From: Halobacteriovoraceae bacterium
GTDB taxonomy: Bacteria > Bdellovibrionota > Bacteriovoracia > Bacteriovoracales > Bacteriovoracaceae
Direction: 5' to 3'
DNA: 64,000 nt
Assembly: GCA_002707495.1 (NCBI GenBank)
Contig: PAMZ01000021.1
Span: 124,001 to 188,000 of the forward strand
In this document: piece after piece, positions 51,214-61,166 of the stretch
Layout of the letters: each line of letters opens with the position of its first letter
Position numbering within the stretch: the stretch's first letter is position 1
Program-made: the position numbers and the translations under genes
Notes under the pieces: generated by a model
What the model saw: the letters and a program-made list of their open reading frames with translations, nothing else
The model's database searches: none
What the model was told of the DNA's origin: nothing

Positions 51214-52116
51214 TTAATATAACCATTTGGAAATTTTATTATTTTTATCGAGTTTTATACCCTGCCTTCTAAACGCCCAACACATATAAGAGATAGAAAC
51301 ATAATAGGAAGCAGGTAGACGATTGAGGTGTCCAATTTTACAGGCTAGGAGAGTGGTTTTTCCCCCGAATCCCATAGGCCCAATCCCAAGTTTATTAGCC
51401 GTCTTCACGATATCTTTTTCTAGTTTCGCAAGTTCTGGAATGGGATTCGTATCATCAAGCTTTCTAAGTAATTGTTCTTTGGCGTGCATTTGTCCAGAGC
51501 CACGATCACCACCGATACAAATACCTAGCGCTCCAGGACCACAACCTTTTCCTTGTGCCTTTTGAATAGCATCTAAAATAACTTTTCGTACTCCTGCAAG
51601 ATCTCGACCTGCATCGAGTTCTACAAAAGGCATGGCGTATTGAGCTCCCACGTTTTCACAACCCCCACCTTTAAGCATACATTTCAACTCAAGAGACTTC
51701 TTGTTGTGCTCTATAAAATGAAATTGTGGATGACCTGGACCAATATTCATGGAATCATTTTTACCCGTAAGAGAATCAACAGAGTTTTGCCTTAGATATC
51801 CAAGTTTCGTAGCCTTAACGACAGCTTTTTCACAAATCTTTTTGAACTTTTGCTGCATAAATCCTGGAGGGTGATAAACTTTTATGATGATTGTTCCAGT
51901 ATCTTGGCAAAGCGGTTGGCTTTTCATTTTTGCCAATTTTATATTGGCCTGAATGATATCCATCGCATATTTCGCTGAAGTGTTTTTTGCTTCACGCTTA
52001 AGTGCCTCAAGTACAACTTTTTGAACATCATCTGGAATTACTGTTGAGGTTATTCGTAAAAGTTCTAAAATCGAGTCACCTAGGTTTTTATCTAAATTTT
52101 CTTTTTTCTTTGCCAT
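51214..52116 (-). CDS. Fumarase class I, alpha subunit
   Basis: 300 residues. Three cysteine sites for the [4Fe-4S] cluster are visible: PLCQDTGT (about 74), GGGCENVG (about 155) and GPGALGICIGGDRGSG (about 200). Oxygen-sensitive, two-subunit fumarase or tartrate dehydratase type; TCA use is the better guess. First gene of a minus-strand operon with the beta subunit and ampG. AGGTG lies 5 bases before the ATG. Confidence 0.87.
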   Translation of the reverse strand: MAKKKENLDKNLGDSILELLRITSTVIPDDVQKVVLEALKREAKNTSAKYAMDIIQANIKLAKMKSQPLCQDTGTIIIKVYHPPGFMQQKFKKICEKAVVKATKLGYLRQNSVDSLTGKNDSMNIGPGHPQFHFIEHNKKSLELKCMLKGGGCENVGAQYAMPFVELDAGRDLAGVRKVILDAIQKAQGKGCGPGALGICIGGDRGSGQMHAKEQLLRKLDDTNPIPELAKLEKDIVKTANKLGIGPMGFGGKTTLLACKIGHLNRLPASYYVSISYMCWAFRRQGIKLDKNNKISKWLY

Positions 52117-52195
52117 ATTTGCACCTATTTTTTGCCTTCATCATATCAATATCGACTAAAAAACACAGTCTTTTATTTGAAACCAAGCGTTAGCT

Positions 52196-52224
52196 TTGAC
52201 GTGGTCATTTTATCCTGATTAAAT
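52196..52224 (+). promoter_or_regulatory. Candidate sigma-70 promoter of the small exported protein
   Basis: TTGACG (52196-52201) and TTAAAT (52219-52224) are 17 bases apart. A start near 52231 would leave a 13-base leader that includes AGGAG before the ATG at 52244. Confidence 0.5.
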
Positions 52225-52243
52225 ATTTTTCATAGGAGAGTTT

Positions 52244-52594
52244 ATGAAAATATTAATGACATTTTTATTGTTAGCTACTTTTGGGTTTACTTTTGCAAAC
52301 GAACAAAAAAGCGAGCAATTAAATGAGCAACAGAATGAGCAAAAAACAGAGAAACTTAGACCCTGGCCACGTGTTACTAATTGGGGCAATAGCGTAGAGG
52401 TTTCTATCCAGAATTATGATGATAAAAATTACCGTTGCACGGGAAGTGTTTGGCTTCGACTTGAAAGTGGTCGGTCAAGATCAGAATTTGTTTCAATGGT
52501 TGTTTACGCTAGGTCAAGTGCTTATAGAAGAATCTATAATTATAGCCCAAGAGATAGAATTCGATCAGCTTCTCACTCCATAAGCTGTTTCTAG
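52244..52594 (+). CDS. Small exported protein with Glu-Gln repeat
   Basis: 116 residues. The signal peptide MKILMTFLLLATFGFTFA is followed by a degenerate repeat of NEQ units (NEQKSEQLNEQQNEQKTEK, residues 19-37), then a basic Arg/Ser/Tyr-rich domain with two cysteines (CTGSVW and the terminal ISCF). No known family. It has its own promoter and ribosome binding site, and lies convergent to the cupin gene. Confidence 0.68.
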   Translation: MKILMTFLLLATFGFTFANEQKSEQLNEQQNEQKTEKLRPWPRVTNWGNSVEVSIQNYDDKNYRCTGSVWLRLESGRSRSEFVSMVVYARSSAYRRIYNYSPRDRIRSASHSISCF

Positions 52595-52607
52595 TTTTTG
52601 TTAACAG

Positions 52608-53768
52608 CTAATCAATAGAAAAAAAGAAAATGTCTTCGAGGTAGTAGCGATAAAAGATCTCTAATGCCTCGGAGTCCTCAGGCATTCTAATTTCGAACTC
52701 CAGGTTTTGATTAAAAATATGTTCTAGGACTTCGAAAGTTTTTCTTTCGATAGTATAGATTTCACTACCTATGGCCGTTTTAATTCCTTGATCAAGTTCC
52801 AAAGCAAAAAAACGAGATAATTCAGTTCTATAAAGTGGGTAAGTTGAAAACATTTCTACAAACTCTTCATGATTCATTTTATCCAAATCAATGGAGTCTT
52901 CTTGCTCTTTGTTTGGATCTTGGAATTGATTTAAATAAGTCAGAAGCGCATCGTCAAAATGATATTTGTTTAAAACTTGGTTTATCACAGCATTCCTAAT
53001 CTCTACTACGTCTTTTTGGGACATCAAAGAATCACTTCCTGAGTGAGCTTGGCTTATTTTAGCTTTAGGTAAATAAAATTCCTTAATATCTGCGCTTAAG
53101 GTGGATATTAATAGCTGACTTAAGTCTAGGGCTTGAATTCCAATCGAAAGGGAAAGACCAGTTTCCAATGTGGTAGCTTCGTGGGCAACACCATGGGGCA
53201 CATAAAGCATATCTCCAGGTTCGAGATGAAAAGTTTCATCAGGTTTAAACTCTTTAAGGATTCTTAGAGGCTGATTTTCTTGGTAATCATCTTTTGGTGA
53301 GTATTGAACGCTCCAACTTCTTTTCCCGGAGAGTTGTAGTAAAAAGACATCATAGGAGTCGATATGTGACGGGGTAACTGAATTTGTAGTTGAATAACTT
53401 CCCATCACGTCATCAAGCGACCATTTGGGGAAAATATTAAAATGTTTAATAATGTCACTCATAGAGGGAATATATTTGTCTAGATGATGTACCAGTAGAG
53501 TCCAGGGATATTCTTGATCTAATTCGGGAAGAGACTCAAGTTCAGTTAAAATTTCCCATTCACTCTTTTTTTGGAAAAGCTTACTTTGGAAATAATTATC
53601 TAAGGCCATCGTTTTCATATCTTGGATGACTTCCACTGCCAGAGGCGCTGCTTGTTCCTTTGGTAAAATATTTTCAAAGAGGAAACAACTTTTTTTTGAT
53701 TGCGTTTGGGTAAAATTAGACTCAATAATTTTTTGTTTAAAACTTCTCATGCCCCCTTGGTATTTCAT
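52608..53768 (-). CDS. Cupin-type 2-oxoglutarate oxygenase, ribosomal oxygenase-like
   Basis: 386 residues. The JmjC/cupin core has the metal HxD in SHIDSYDVFLLQLSGKRSW (about 137) and the distal His in YVPHGVAHEATT (about 194). The order and the C-terminal dimer and winged-helix-like regions fit the YcfD/RoxA group, which hydroxylates an arginine of ribosomal protein L16 using Fe(II), oxygen and 2-oxoglutarate. The start at 53768 lacks a clear binding site; ATG 53750 is another option. Divergent from the alternative complex III operon. Confidence 0.78.
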   Translation of the reverse strand: MKYQGGMRSFKQKIIESNFTQTQSKKSCFLFENILPKEQAAPLAVEVIQDMKTMALDNYFQSKLFQKKSEWEILTELESLPELDQEYPWTLLVHHLDKYIPSMSDIIKHFNIFPKWSLDDVMGSYSTTNSVTPSHIDSYDVFLLQLSGKRSWSVQYSPKDDYQENQPLRILKEFKPDETFHLEPGDMLYVPHGVAHEATTLETGLSLSIGIQALDLSQLLISTLSADIKEFYLPKAKISQAHSGSDSLMSQKDVVEIRNAVINQVLNKYHFDDALLTYLNQFQDPNKEQEDSIDLDKMNHEEFVEMFSTYPLYRTELSRFFALELDQGIKTAIGSEIYTIERKTFEVLEHIFNQNLEFEIRMPEDSEALEIFYRYYLEDIFFFSID

Positions 53769-53834
53769 TTTAAGTTATTGGTAAATTTTTTTTATAAAAA
53801 ATAACACAGCACATTCAAAAGGATGTCTGAAATA

Positions 53835-53853
53835 TATCTTGATTCTCATTGTC
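53835..53853. promoter_or_regulatory. Weak Fur-box-like element upstream of act
   Basis: Read on the minus strand, GACAATGAGAATCAAGATA matches 14 of 19 positions of the Fur consensus GATAATGATAATCATTATC. It lies about 85 bp before actA, which encodes a heme- and iron-rich complex. The match is modest. Confidence 0.2.
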
Positions 53854-53936
53854 GATTTATGTTGAGGTATGATATTTAAGTGCTTAAAATAATGCTAAAT
53901 TTTTATAAAATCTAATCCAGTTGAAGGAAACGGCTT

Positions 53937-54551
53937 ATGAAAAAACTTTTAGGCGCGATGGTGGCTTTTATCGCTTTCGGCGCATTTAGTACCTTTATTG
54001 TGGTGCAGGCTCGTCAAATTGGTTACAACCAGGGATATGCTCCCGATCAACCAGTTGCATTTTCCCACGCTAAACATGCAGGCGAGTTAGAAATTGATTG
54101 TCAATATTGTCACTATGGTGCTGACAAAGGAAGACACGCAAACATACCACCGACTGAAACCTGTTTAAATTGTCACTCTCAAGTGAAAACGAATTCTCCA
54201 GAGATAAGAAAACTTCAAGCCTCTGTAGATTCTGGAGAAAATATTCAATGGGTGAAAGTGAATTTTCTTCCTGACTTTGCTTATTTTAATCACGCTCAAC
54301 ACGTAAATGTGGGGGGGATTTCTTGTCAAAAATGTCATGGTCCTGTTCAAGAGATGGAGATTTATTATCAACACGAAACTCTAGGTATGGGCTGGTGTAT
54401 AAACTGTCACCGTGAAAATGGAATAGCTCCTCCAGAGGACCATCCGGAAATTAATGATGTGTATCCAGATACTCAAGAAGGTTATCCGGCAGGCGCGCAC
54501 CTCTATCAAGGTAGTGGCAATGGTGGTGACTGTAGTAAGTGTCATTATTAA
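53937..54551 (+). CDS. actA: Alternative complex III subunit A, pentaheme cytochrome c
   Basis: 204 residues. An N-terminal transmembrane anchor (about 5-25) is followed by five CxxCH heme sites: CQYCH (about 54), CLNCH (75), CQKCH (129), CINCH (153) and CSKCH (198). ActA is the pentaheme c-type subunit of alternative complex III and passes electrons towards ActE and downstream acceptors in the periplasm. AAGGAA lies 7 bases before the ATG. First gene of the actABCDEF operon. Confidence 0.93.
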   Translation: MKKLLGAMVAFIAFGAFSTFIVVQARQIGYNQGYAPDQPVAFSHAKHAGELEIDCQYCHYGADKGRHANIPPTETCLNCHSQVKTNSPEIRKLQASVDSGENIQWVKVNFLPDFAYFNHAQHVNVGGISCQKCHGPVQEMEIYYQHETLGMGWCINCHRENGIAPPEDHPEINDVYPDTQEGYPAGAHLYQGSGNGGDCSKCHY

Positions 54552-54581
54552 TTTAAATTAAAAACGTAAGGTAGAATATAA

Positions 54582-57464
54582 ATGAGTAATCTAGAAAAAG
54601 AATCATGTGGATCAGGGTGTGGGTGCAAACCTTCAACACCAGATTATTGGCAAGATGTAGAAAACAAGGTTGTAAGTAAAGCTGAACTCATGGAGTTTCC
54701 TGAGGGTGAATTTGACAATTTTTCAGTCAGAAAAACTCGACGGAACTTCTTAAAGATTATGGGTTATTCGGTGTCAGCTCTTCCACTTACTGGTTGTATT
54801 AAAATACCAGTTCGTAAAGCTCTTCCTTATACCTATAAGCAAAATACAATTATACCGGGTGTGGCTAATTGGTATGCCTCTGCTTTTAATGGTCTTCCTG
54901 TTTTATTAAAAACAAGAGAGGGTAGACCGATTAAAGTGGAAGGTAATGAAAAATCAAGTTTTGGTCAGGGTGGAGCAAATGCTCAAGCTCAGGCTTCAGT
55001 ACTTTCACTTTATGATACTAATCGACTAAGAGAGCCATCGATTGAGGGTAGCGAAGTTAGTTGGGAGCAATTTGATGATTCTCTTAGAAAGCTTTTAAGT
55101 GAAGCAAAAGGAAGAAAAGTCCTTGTCACAAAAAGCTTACGCTCTCCAAGTGAAATAAGTTTAGTTAAAGAACTTAGTAACAAGATGGGACTTGAACATA
55201 TTGCCTTTGATGCAGTTTCTAGTACAGGTGAAGCCAGTGCAAATAGTGAAACTCATGGAGTCTACACTCTTTCAGAGTTTGATTTTGAACAAGCAGATGT
55301 CGTTGTTTCTTTTGGAAACGACTTCTTAGGCGCTCATCGTTCTGATGTTGCCAATGCTAAGCAATTTTCCAAAAGAAGAAATCCTAAACATTCAAGAGGA
55401 ATGAATAAGCACATCCAAGTTGAGTCCAATATGAGCTTAACGGGATCAAATGCGGATCATAGATTTACGAGGTCTGAACAAGACCAAAGAGATATCCTCC
55501 TTTCTCTCGCTGCGGAGTTTGGTGACTACAGTCATATGCCAAAAGCCAATAATAAAGAGGTCGTTGCTAAGATTATTAAGGAACTTAAATTAAGCCGAGG
55601 TAATGCTCTTGTGCTTTCAGGTTCAAACGATAAAAATGTTCAGATCCTTATCAATCAAATTAATCATTCTCTCGGTAATTATGGGAAAACGATTTTTGTT
55701 TCTGAAAAATCATATGAAAAGCTTTCGAACGATCAAGAAGTTGAGCAATTGATTGCTGATATGAATGGTTCTAGAGTAGGAGCTGTATTCTTTGCAGGAG
55801 TTGATCCTGTTTATGCTCTTGGTGAGTCTGAGCGACTAAAGTCTGCCCTAAGTAAGGTTAGAGTGAGAGTTGCCATGGTTGAGAGTGCAAGCTCTACTTC
55901 AAATACAGCAAACTTTATTGCTCCAGCTAACCATACCTATGAGTCTTGGTCTGATGAAATGGTGTCGTCAACTGAGCTTGCTATGGTTCAACCAGCTATT
56001 CAGCCTCTGTTTGGAACGAGGATGTGGACTGAAACTCTGATGAGCCTAGGAGGAATCGAAGGTAGTTTTTATGATTATATGAAAAATTACTGGGGTAATA
56101 GAATTGATTGGAATCAAACTCTACATGATGGAGTCACTCAGATTAAGTCTGAAAAAGATAGTGTTTCATATAAACTAGGGTCTATTAATTCCGTTGCTAA
56201 AAAAGTGAAAAACTATCAAGAAGGCTCTGGGCTACAAATTATTGGTTTTAAAAACTATGCAATCGGCGATGGTGCCATGGCAAATAACCCTTGGTTACAA
56301 GAGCTTCCAGATCCCATAACAAAAGCAACTTGGGATAATCATGCTTTGATTTCTCCGGCTTACGCAAAGTCTGAAGGTTTATCAACTGGTGATATCGTAG
56401 AAGTAACAAGTGGAAAGACAAAACTTAAATTACCTGTAATTGTTCAACCTGGGGTAGCGCAGAATGCTGTTGCGATTGCTCTTGGGTATGGACATTCCGT
56501 TGGTGGAAAAGTTTCTAGAAAGCTAGGGGCCAATGCTTTTTCTCTGGTTAAGTTTGTAAATGGTTCTTATCAATATACAGCTTCTTTTGGCTCGCTGAAG
56601 AAAGTAGGGACTGGGGCGAAGATAGCAAGAACTCAAACTCATCAATATATGGAAGGAAGAGATATTGTTCGTGAAACCACTTTTGATGCTTATAAGAAGA
56701 ATCCAAAAGCTGGAAATGATAAAGTCTTTAAACTCGCAAATGTTGATATTTATCCGGCTCATAAGAAAGATGGACATCAATGGGCGATGGCAATTAATAT
56801 GTCTTCATGTACTGGCTGTTCAGCTTGTATCGTTTCTTGTAACGCTGAAAATAACGTCCCCGTTGTAGGTAAAACTGAGATCGCAAGAAAAAGAGATATG
56901 CACTGGTTAAGACTAGATCGTTACTATAAGGGTGATGATAATGAGCCTGAAGTTGTTCATCAACCAATGCTTTGTCAGCATTGTGAAAACGCTCCATGTG
57001 AAAACGTTTGCCCTGTACTTGCAACCGTTCATTCTTCTGATGGTATAAATCAACAAATTTATAATAGGTGTGTGGGGACACGATACTGTGCCAACAACTG
57101 TCCATACAAAGTTCGACGTTTCAACTGGTTTAATTACGACCGAGGTGAAGAAGTTGAGCGTATGGTTCTCAATCCTGATATCTCTCAAAGAACGAGGGGG
57201 ATTATGGAGAAATGTTCTTTCTGTATTCAAAGAATCCAAGATGGGAAGCTTAAAGCGAAAAGAGAAAGAAGAGAACTTCAAGACGGTGATATCAAGGTTG
57301 CTTGTCAACAGTCTTGTCCATCAAACGCTATCGTTTTTGGTGATATGATGAATCCAGAAACTGAAATCTCAAAGCAATTAGCAGATGAGAGAAAATATGT
57401 AGTGCTTGAAGAGCTTAATGTTCAGCCTAGAGTAAATTACTTAACAAAAATTAGGAATAAATAA
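54582..57464 (+). CDS. actB: Alternative complex III subunit B (Tat-exported iron-sulfur protein)
   Basis: 960 residues. An N-terminal extension of about 50 residues (with GSGCGCKPS) precedes a twin-arginine signal, TRRNFLKIMGYSVSALPLTG, that ends in a lipobox Cys (about 72). A molybdopterin-oxidoreductase-like domain without cofactor motifs follows, and from about residue 743 a ferredoxin-like part with SSCTGCSACIVSCNAEN, QHCENAPCENVCPV, CANNCPY and KCSFCIQR carries the iron-sulfur clusters. It is the large periplasmic subunit linking quinol oxidation to the cytochromes. It starts 30 bp after actA. Confidence 0.93.
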   Translation: MSNLEKESCGSGCGCKPSTPDYWQDVENKVVSKAELMEFPEGEFDNFSVRKTRRNFLKIMGYSVSALPLTGCIKIPVRKALPYTYKQNTIIPGVANWYASAFNGLPVLLKTREGRPIKVEGNEKSSFGQGGANAQAQASVLSLYDTNRLREPSIEGSEVSWEQFDDSLRKLLSEAKGRKVLVTKSLRSPSEISLVKELSNKMGLEHIAFDAVSSTGEASANSETHGVYTLSEFDFEQADVVVSFGNDFLGAHRSDVANAKQFSKRRNPKHSRGMNKHIQVESNMSLTGSNADHRFTRSEQDQRDILLSLAAEFGDYSHMPKANNKEVVAKIIKELKLSRGNALVLSGSNDKNVQILINQINHSLGNYGKTIFVSEKSYEKLSNDQEVEQLIADMNGSRVGAVFFAGVDPVYALGESERLKSALSKVRVRVAMVESASSTSNTANFIAPANHTYESWSDEMVSSTELAMVQPAIQPLFGTRMWTETLMSLGGIEGSFYDYMKNYWGNRIDWNQTLHDGVTQIKSEKDSVSYKLGSINSVAKKVKNYQEGSGLQIIGFKNYAIGDGAMANNPWLQELPDPITKATWDNHALISPAYAKSEGLSTGDIVEVTSGKTKLKLPVIVQPGVAQNAVAIALGYGHSVGGKVSRKLGANAFSLVKFVNGSYQYTASFGSLKKVGTGAKIARTQTHQYMEGRDIVRETTFDAYKKNPKAGNDKVFKLANVDIYPAHKKDGHQWAMAINMSSCTGCSACIVSCNAENNVPVVGKTEIARKRDMHWLRLDRYYKGDDNEPEVVHQPMLCQHCENAPCENVCPVLATVHSSDGINQQIYNRCVGTRYCANNCPYKVRRFNWFNYDRGEEVERMVLNPDISQRTRGIMEKCSFCIQRIQDGKLKAKRERRELQDGDIKVACQQSCPSNAIVFGDMMNPETEISKQLADERKYVVLEELNVQPRVNYLTKIRNK

Positions 57465-57473
57465 GGAAATTGT

Positions 57474-58835
57474 ATGTCGGATGTAGTTTCAGATCTAAGA
57501 CACAAATTGGTTCCAGAAGATCGTACCTACAAGCAGATCTCAGAAGATATTCTAGATACGCTTGAAGAGGCGCCTTCTAAAGGATGGTTAATTGGATTTT
57601 CAATTTCAGCTCTCTTACTGACTATCGGTTTTCTTACCGTAGCCTATCAAGTAGGAACTGGAATCGGGACTTGGGGGCTTAATAAAACAATCGGTTGGTC
57701 TTGGGATATTACGAACTTTGTTTTTTGGGTTGGTATTGGTCACGCGGGAACTTTGATTTCGGCGGTTCTTTTGATTTTTAGACAGAAGTGGAGAACAGCG
57801 ATTAACAGAGCTGCTGAAGCGATGACAATTTTCGCTGTTGCTTGTGCCGGAATTTTTCCTTTGATCCACGCCGGTAGGCCTTGGCTTTTATACTGGGTTT
57901 TTCCTTATCCAAATACACACGGATCTCTTTGGACTAACTTTAGATCTCCACTTCTTTGGGATGTTTTTGCGATTTCTACTTATTTAACTGTTTCACTTGT
58001 TTTTTGGTATATGGGTCTTTTGCCGGATCTTGCATCTGTAAGAGATAGAACGAAATCAAGTATCAGAAAGGTCATTTACGGACTTCTTTCTTTTGGATGG
58101 AATGGTTCTAATAGAACTTGGCACCATTGGGAAGTTATGTCGCTGGTACTTGCAGGTTTAGCTACACCTCTAGTTCTTTCTGTTCACACGATCGTTTCTA
58201 TGGACTTTGCGACTTCTATCGTTCCTGGATGGCACACAACAATTTTTCCTCCTTACTTCGTTGCGGGAGCAATCTTTTCTGGTTTCGCGATGGTTTTAAC
58301 TTTAATGATTGTGACGAGAAAAGTTCTTAATTGGGAGAACTATGTAACGATGGCGCATATCGATGCTATGTGTAAGGTTATTCTAGTCACGGGTATGATC
58401 GTTGGTCTTGCTTATGGGACTGAGTTTTTTATTGCTTGGTACTCAGGAAATGAATACGAAAGATACTGCTTTATTAACAGAGCAACAGGACCTTATTGGT
58501 GGGCTTATTGGTCAATGATTAGCTGTAACGTTATCTCTCCACAATTTTTCTGGTCTAAGAAAATGAGAAATAATCTTGTGGTGGTATTTGCACTCTCTAT
58601 CGTTGTTAATATCGGAATGTGGTTTGAGAGGTTTGTTATTATCACAACCTCGCTACATAGAGATTTTCTACCTTCTAGTTGGTCGATGTATTCTCCAACT
58701 TGGGTTGAGATCTGGACTTTCATCGGGACATTTGGGTTGTTTTTTACCTTGTTCTTTATTTTTATCCGTGTTCTTCCGGGAATTGCGGTTGCGGAAGTGA
58801 AGTCTGTTTATAAATTTGCAAGGAATGATCACTAG
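57474..58835 (+). CDS. actC: Alternative complex III subunit C (NrfD/PsrC-like)
   Basis: 453 residues with about ten membrane helices. The segments [40 protein letters not shown] and [20 protein letters not shown] are those of ActC, which binds quinol on the periplasmic side and may help to move protons. It begins 9 bp after actB. Confidence 0.93.
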   Translation: MSDVVSDLRHKLVPEDRTYKQISEDILDTLEEAPSKGWLIGFSISALLLTIGFLTVAYQVGTGIGTWGLNKTIGWSWDITNFVFWVGIGHAGTLISAVLLIFRQKWRTAINRAAEAMTIFAVACAGIFPLIHAGRPWLLYWVFPYPNTHGSLWTNFRSPLLWDVFAISTYLTVSLVFWYMGLLPDLASVRDRTKSSIRKVIYGLLSFGWNGSNRTWHHWEVMSLVLAGLATPLVLSVHTIVSMDFATSIVPGWHTTIFPPYFVAGAIFSGFAMVLTLMIVTRKVLNWENYVTMAHIDAMCKVILVTGMIVGLAYGTEFFIAWYSGNEYERYCFINRATGPYWWAYWSMISCNVISPQFFWSKKMRNNLVVVFALSIVVNIGMWFERFVIITTSLHRDFLPSSWSMYSPTWVEIWTFIGTFGLFFTLFFIFIRVLPGIAVAEVKSVYKFARNDH

Positions 58836-58843
58836 GAACATAT

Positions 58844-59368
58844 ATGAAAAAAGATTTTGTAGTTGCAATTTTTGATGATGAAGAAAAGCTATTAAGCGGA
58901 GCTTTTAAGGCACGTGATAAGAATATGGAGATCTATGATGTTTATACTCCATTTCCTGTTCACGGCTTAGATGATGCTATGGGAATTAAAAGATCTTTTC
59001 TTCCCTATGTTACCTTTCTTGCGGGTGCTGCAGGCTTAACTCTGGCTGTTTCTTATCAAGTTTGGACCATGGCGATTGATTGGCCTATTAATGTTGGGGG
59101 GAAGCCATTTATCTCCTGGCCAGCATTTGTGCCTATCTCCTTTGAACTAACAGTATTATTTGCTGCTCATACGACGGTTGCTGCGTTCTTGGTCTATAAC
59201 AAGCTTTTTCCAGGAAAGAACCCTGTCATCATGCATCCAGAACAAACTTGTAATAAATTTGTTGTAGCGATGGAAAAAGATAAGGTTTCTTTGGAGGACG
59301 CGAAAGCTCTTTTCAGTGAGCATGGTGCCTTAGAAGTAAAAATTCAAAACGTGGATATGAATCCATAG
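58844..59368 (+). CDS. actD: Alternative complex III subunit D (DUF3341)
   Basis: 174 residues. The DUF3341 domain begins at KKDFVVAIFDDEEKLLSGAF; two membrane helices follow (about 50-70 and 95-118) with IDWPINVGGKPFISWPAFVP between them. ActD is an integral membrane subunit of unknown exact role, possibly in proton transfer. It starts 8 bp after actC. Confidence 0.92.
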   Translation: MKKDFVVAIFDDEEKLLSGAFKARDKNMEIYDVYTPFPVHGLDDAMGIKRSFLPYVTFLAGAAGLTLAVSYQVWTMAIDWPINVGGKPFISWPAFVPISFELTVLFAAHTTVAAFLVYNKLFPGKNPVIMHPEQTCNKFVVAMEKDKVSLEDAKALFSEHGALEVKIQNVDMNP

Positions 59369-59370
59369 GA

Positions 59371-59973
59371 GTGATGATGAAGATTTTAATTTTAAGTCTT
59401 TTATTAGTGAGTTGTTCGGGTGGAAGAAATAGTACCGGTTACTCAATTATAAACGATATGATGCATTCACAGGGTCTTGAAGCCTTTGCACCTAGTAAGC
59501 ATTTCGCCAACGGACAAGCAATGCAAGCTGCACCCGCTGGAACGATAGCAAGAGGATGGATGCCTGGTGAATTAAGCTCGGATGGATCCCTTGCCGTTAT
59601 GAAAAGCCCAGTCTCAGGAAATATGGACTCTTATCAATGGCAACGAGGGAAAATACTATATGAAAAAAACTGTTCTCATTGCCATGGAGTTAAAGGTGGG
59701 GCTGATGGTCTTGTGGTAACAAAAGGTGGATTCCCAGCACCTCCTAAATTCTCCGCTAGAAGATGGAGAAAAAAAGATAAAGAGACAGGCGAGTATAGGA
59801 ATCCAAGTGGACATGTTTATAAGATCATTACCGAAGGCTATGGAAATATGAAGTCGCATGCTCAGCAATTGTATCCTGCTGACAGATGGTTAGTGGCTGA
59901 ATATGTACGTGAATTCCTTATGCGAGGTGGTTCAAATTATAAAAAAGATCTAAGTGCGGTAGTAGGAGAATAA
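59371..59973 (+). CDS. actE: Alternative complex III subunit E (monoheme cytochrome c lipoprotein)
   Basis: 200 residues. The signal ends in a lipobox (LLVSC, Cys near 15). A single heme site CSHCHG lies at about residue 101, with a distal Met likely in GYGNMKSH. ActE is a membrane-anchored monoheme cytochrome, the probable exit of electrons. Starts 2 bp after actD. Confidence 0.92.
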   Translation: MMMKILILSLLLVSCSGGRNSTGYSIINDMMHSQGLEAFAPSKHFANGQAMQAAPAGTIARGWMPGELSSDGSLAVMKSPVSGNMDSYQWQRGKILYEKNCSHCHGVKGGADGLVVTKGGFPAPPKFSARRWRKKDKETGEYRNPSGHVYKIITEGYGNMKSHAQQLYPADRWLVAEYVREFLMRGGSNYKKDLSAVVGE

Positions 59974-59974
59974 G

Positions 59975-61150
59975 ATGGAAGGCAATTTTGTATTTGAAGG
60001 AAAATTAAAACAAATATCAATCGTTCTCTCTCTCTTAGCAGTGATCGCTCTAGGTGTTTCGTTTGGTATGAATCATTATGTGGGCTGGGTAGACTACCTA
60101 GTCTTTGCTCTCTATTTCACTACCGTTTCTGTTTCGAGTATCTTCTTTCTTAGTCTCGCGGGAGTCCTACAGGCTAGTTGGCTTACGCCTTATAAGAGAA
60201 TCCCAGAAGCTATGTCAGGTTTTCTTCCTTATGCTGCAGGATTGATGCTTATTAGTATTGCCGGTATGGGAGCTAATTACGAATGGACACATGCAGATAT
60301 CGTTCAAAATGATCCTATCTTAAGTGCAAAAGTTGCTTGGTTAAATACTCCAAGGTTTGTGGGCACGATGGCATTCATTTTAATAGTGTGGAACCTAATT
60401 GCACTCAGACATAAGAAAGTCTCAGAGATGATGGATGGGTCTAATGGGGCAGAAGTAGCAAGAAAGAATATGGGCTTTTTTGCCGTTTCGATTTTGGTCT
60501 TTGCTCTTACCATTTCTTGTGCTGCTTTTGACTGGATCATGTCAGTTGAGCCTCATTGGTTTTCAACTATTTTTGGTGTTTATATTTTTGCTGGAACTTT
60601 TGTTAGTGGGATGGCCTTCATCACATTGACAGTTATCACACTAAAAGAGCAAGGTTATCTTAAGAATGTTAACGAGAACCATTTGCATGATCTCGGTAAA
60701 TGGATGTTTGGAATGAGTGTTTTCTGGGCCTATATCTGGATATCTCAGTATCTTCTGATTTGGTATGCAAATGTCCCTGAAGAAACTGAATATTATGTGC
60801 TTAGACATCATCACTGGAACGGACTTTTCTTTTTCAATGTTGTGATTAACTTTGTTTTTCCGTTCTTTGTTCTTATGACTAGAAAAGCAAAGCGAAATGC
60901 TACAGTCTTGAAAACGGTTGCGGCCGTGCTTTTGGTAGGGCATTTTCTTGATATGTATATTATGGTTGCTCCTAAAATTTTTCATCACCACGATGTTCAT
61001 CATGTTTCGGGCTTTGGGGTAGTACAAATTCTCCAATTATTGGGAGGTTTTGGATTTTTTATATTCATAGTTGGACGGGCACTTTCTAAGAGAAAGCTTG
61101 AAGTGACCAGTGACCCTACATATGCCGAAGGGGCACATTTACATCAATAA
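59975..61150 (+). CDS. actF: Alternative complex III subunit F (quinone-binding membrane subunit)
   Basis: 391 residues with about ten helices, homologous to ActC-type proteins. The segments SSIFFLSLAGVLQASWLTPYK, HHHWNGLFFFNVV and VAPKIFHHHDVHHVSGFGVV (split at the first 20 residues here) match ActF. It is the last gene of the operon; no cytochrome oxidase follows, unlike many act clusters, so the terminal oxidase must be encoded elsewhere. Confidence 0.9.
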   Translation: MEGNFVFEGKLKQISIVLSLLAVIALGVSFGMNHYVGWVDYLVFALYFTTVSVSSIFFLSLAGVLQASWLTPYKRIPEAMSGFLPYAAGLMLISIAGMGANYEWTHADIVQNDPILSAKVAWLNTPRFVGTMAFILIVWNLIALRHKKVSEMMDGSNGAEVARKNMGFFAVSILVFALTISCAAFDWIMSVEPHWFSTIFGVYIFAGTFVSGMAFITLTVITLKEQGYLKNVNENHLHDLGKWMFGMSVFWAYIWISQYLLIWYANVPEETEYYVLRHHHWNGLFFFNVVINFVFPFFVLMTRKAKRNATVLKTVAAVLLVGHFLDMYIMVAPKIFHHHDVHHVSGFGVVQILQLLGGFGFFIFIVGRALSKRKLEVTSDPTYAEGAHLHQ

Positions 61151-61166
61151 TAGAATAGAAATATTA

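Noticed and set aside
56523-57348. Several 67-131-codon frames overlapping actB
   Set aside because: All lie in the iron-sulfur part of actB, whose motifs are intact, so these are shadow frames.
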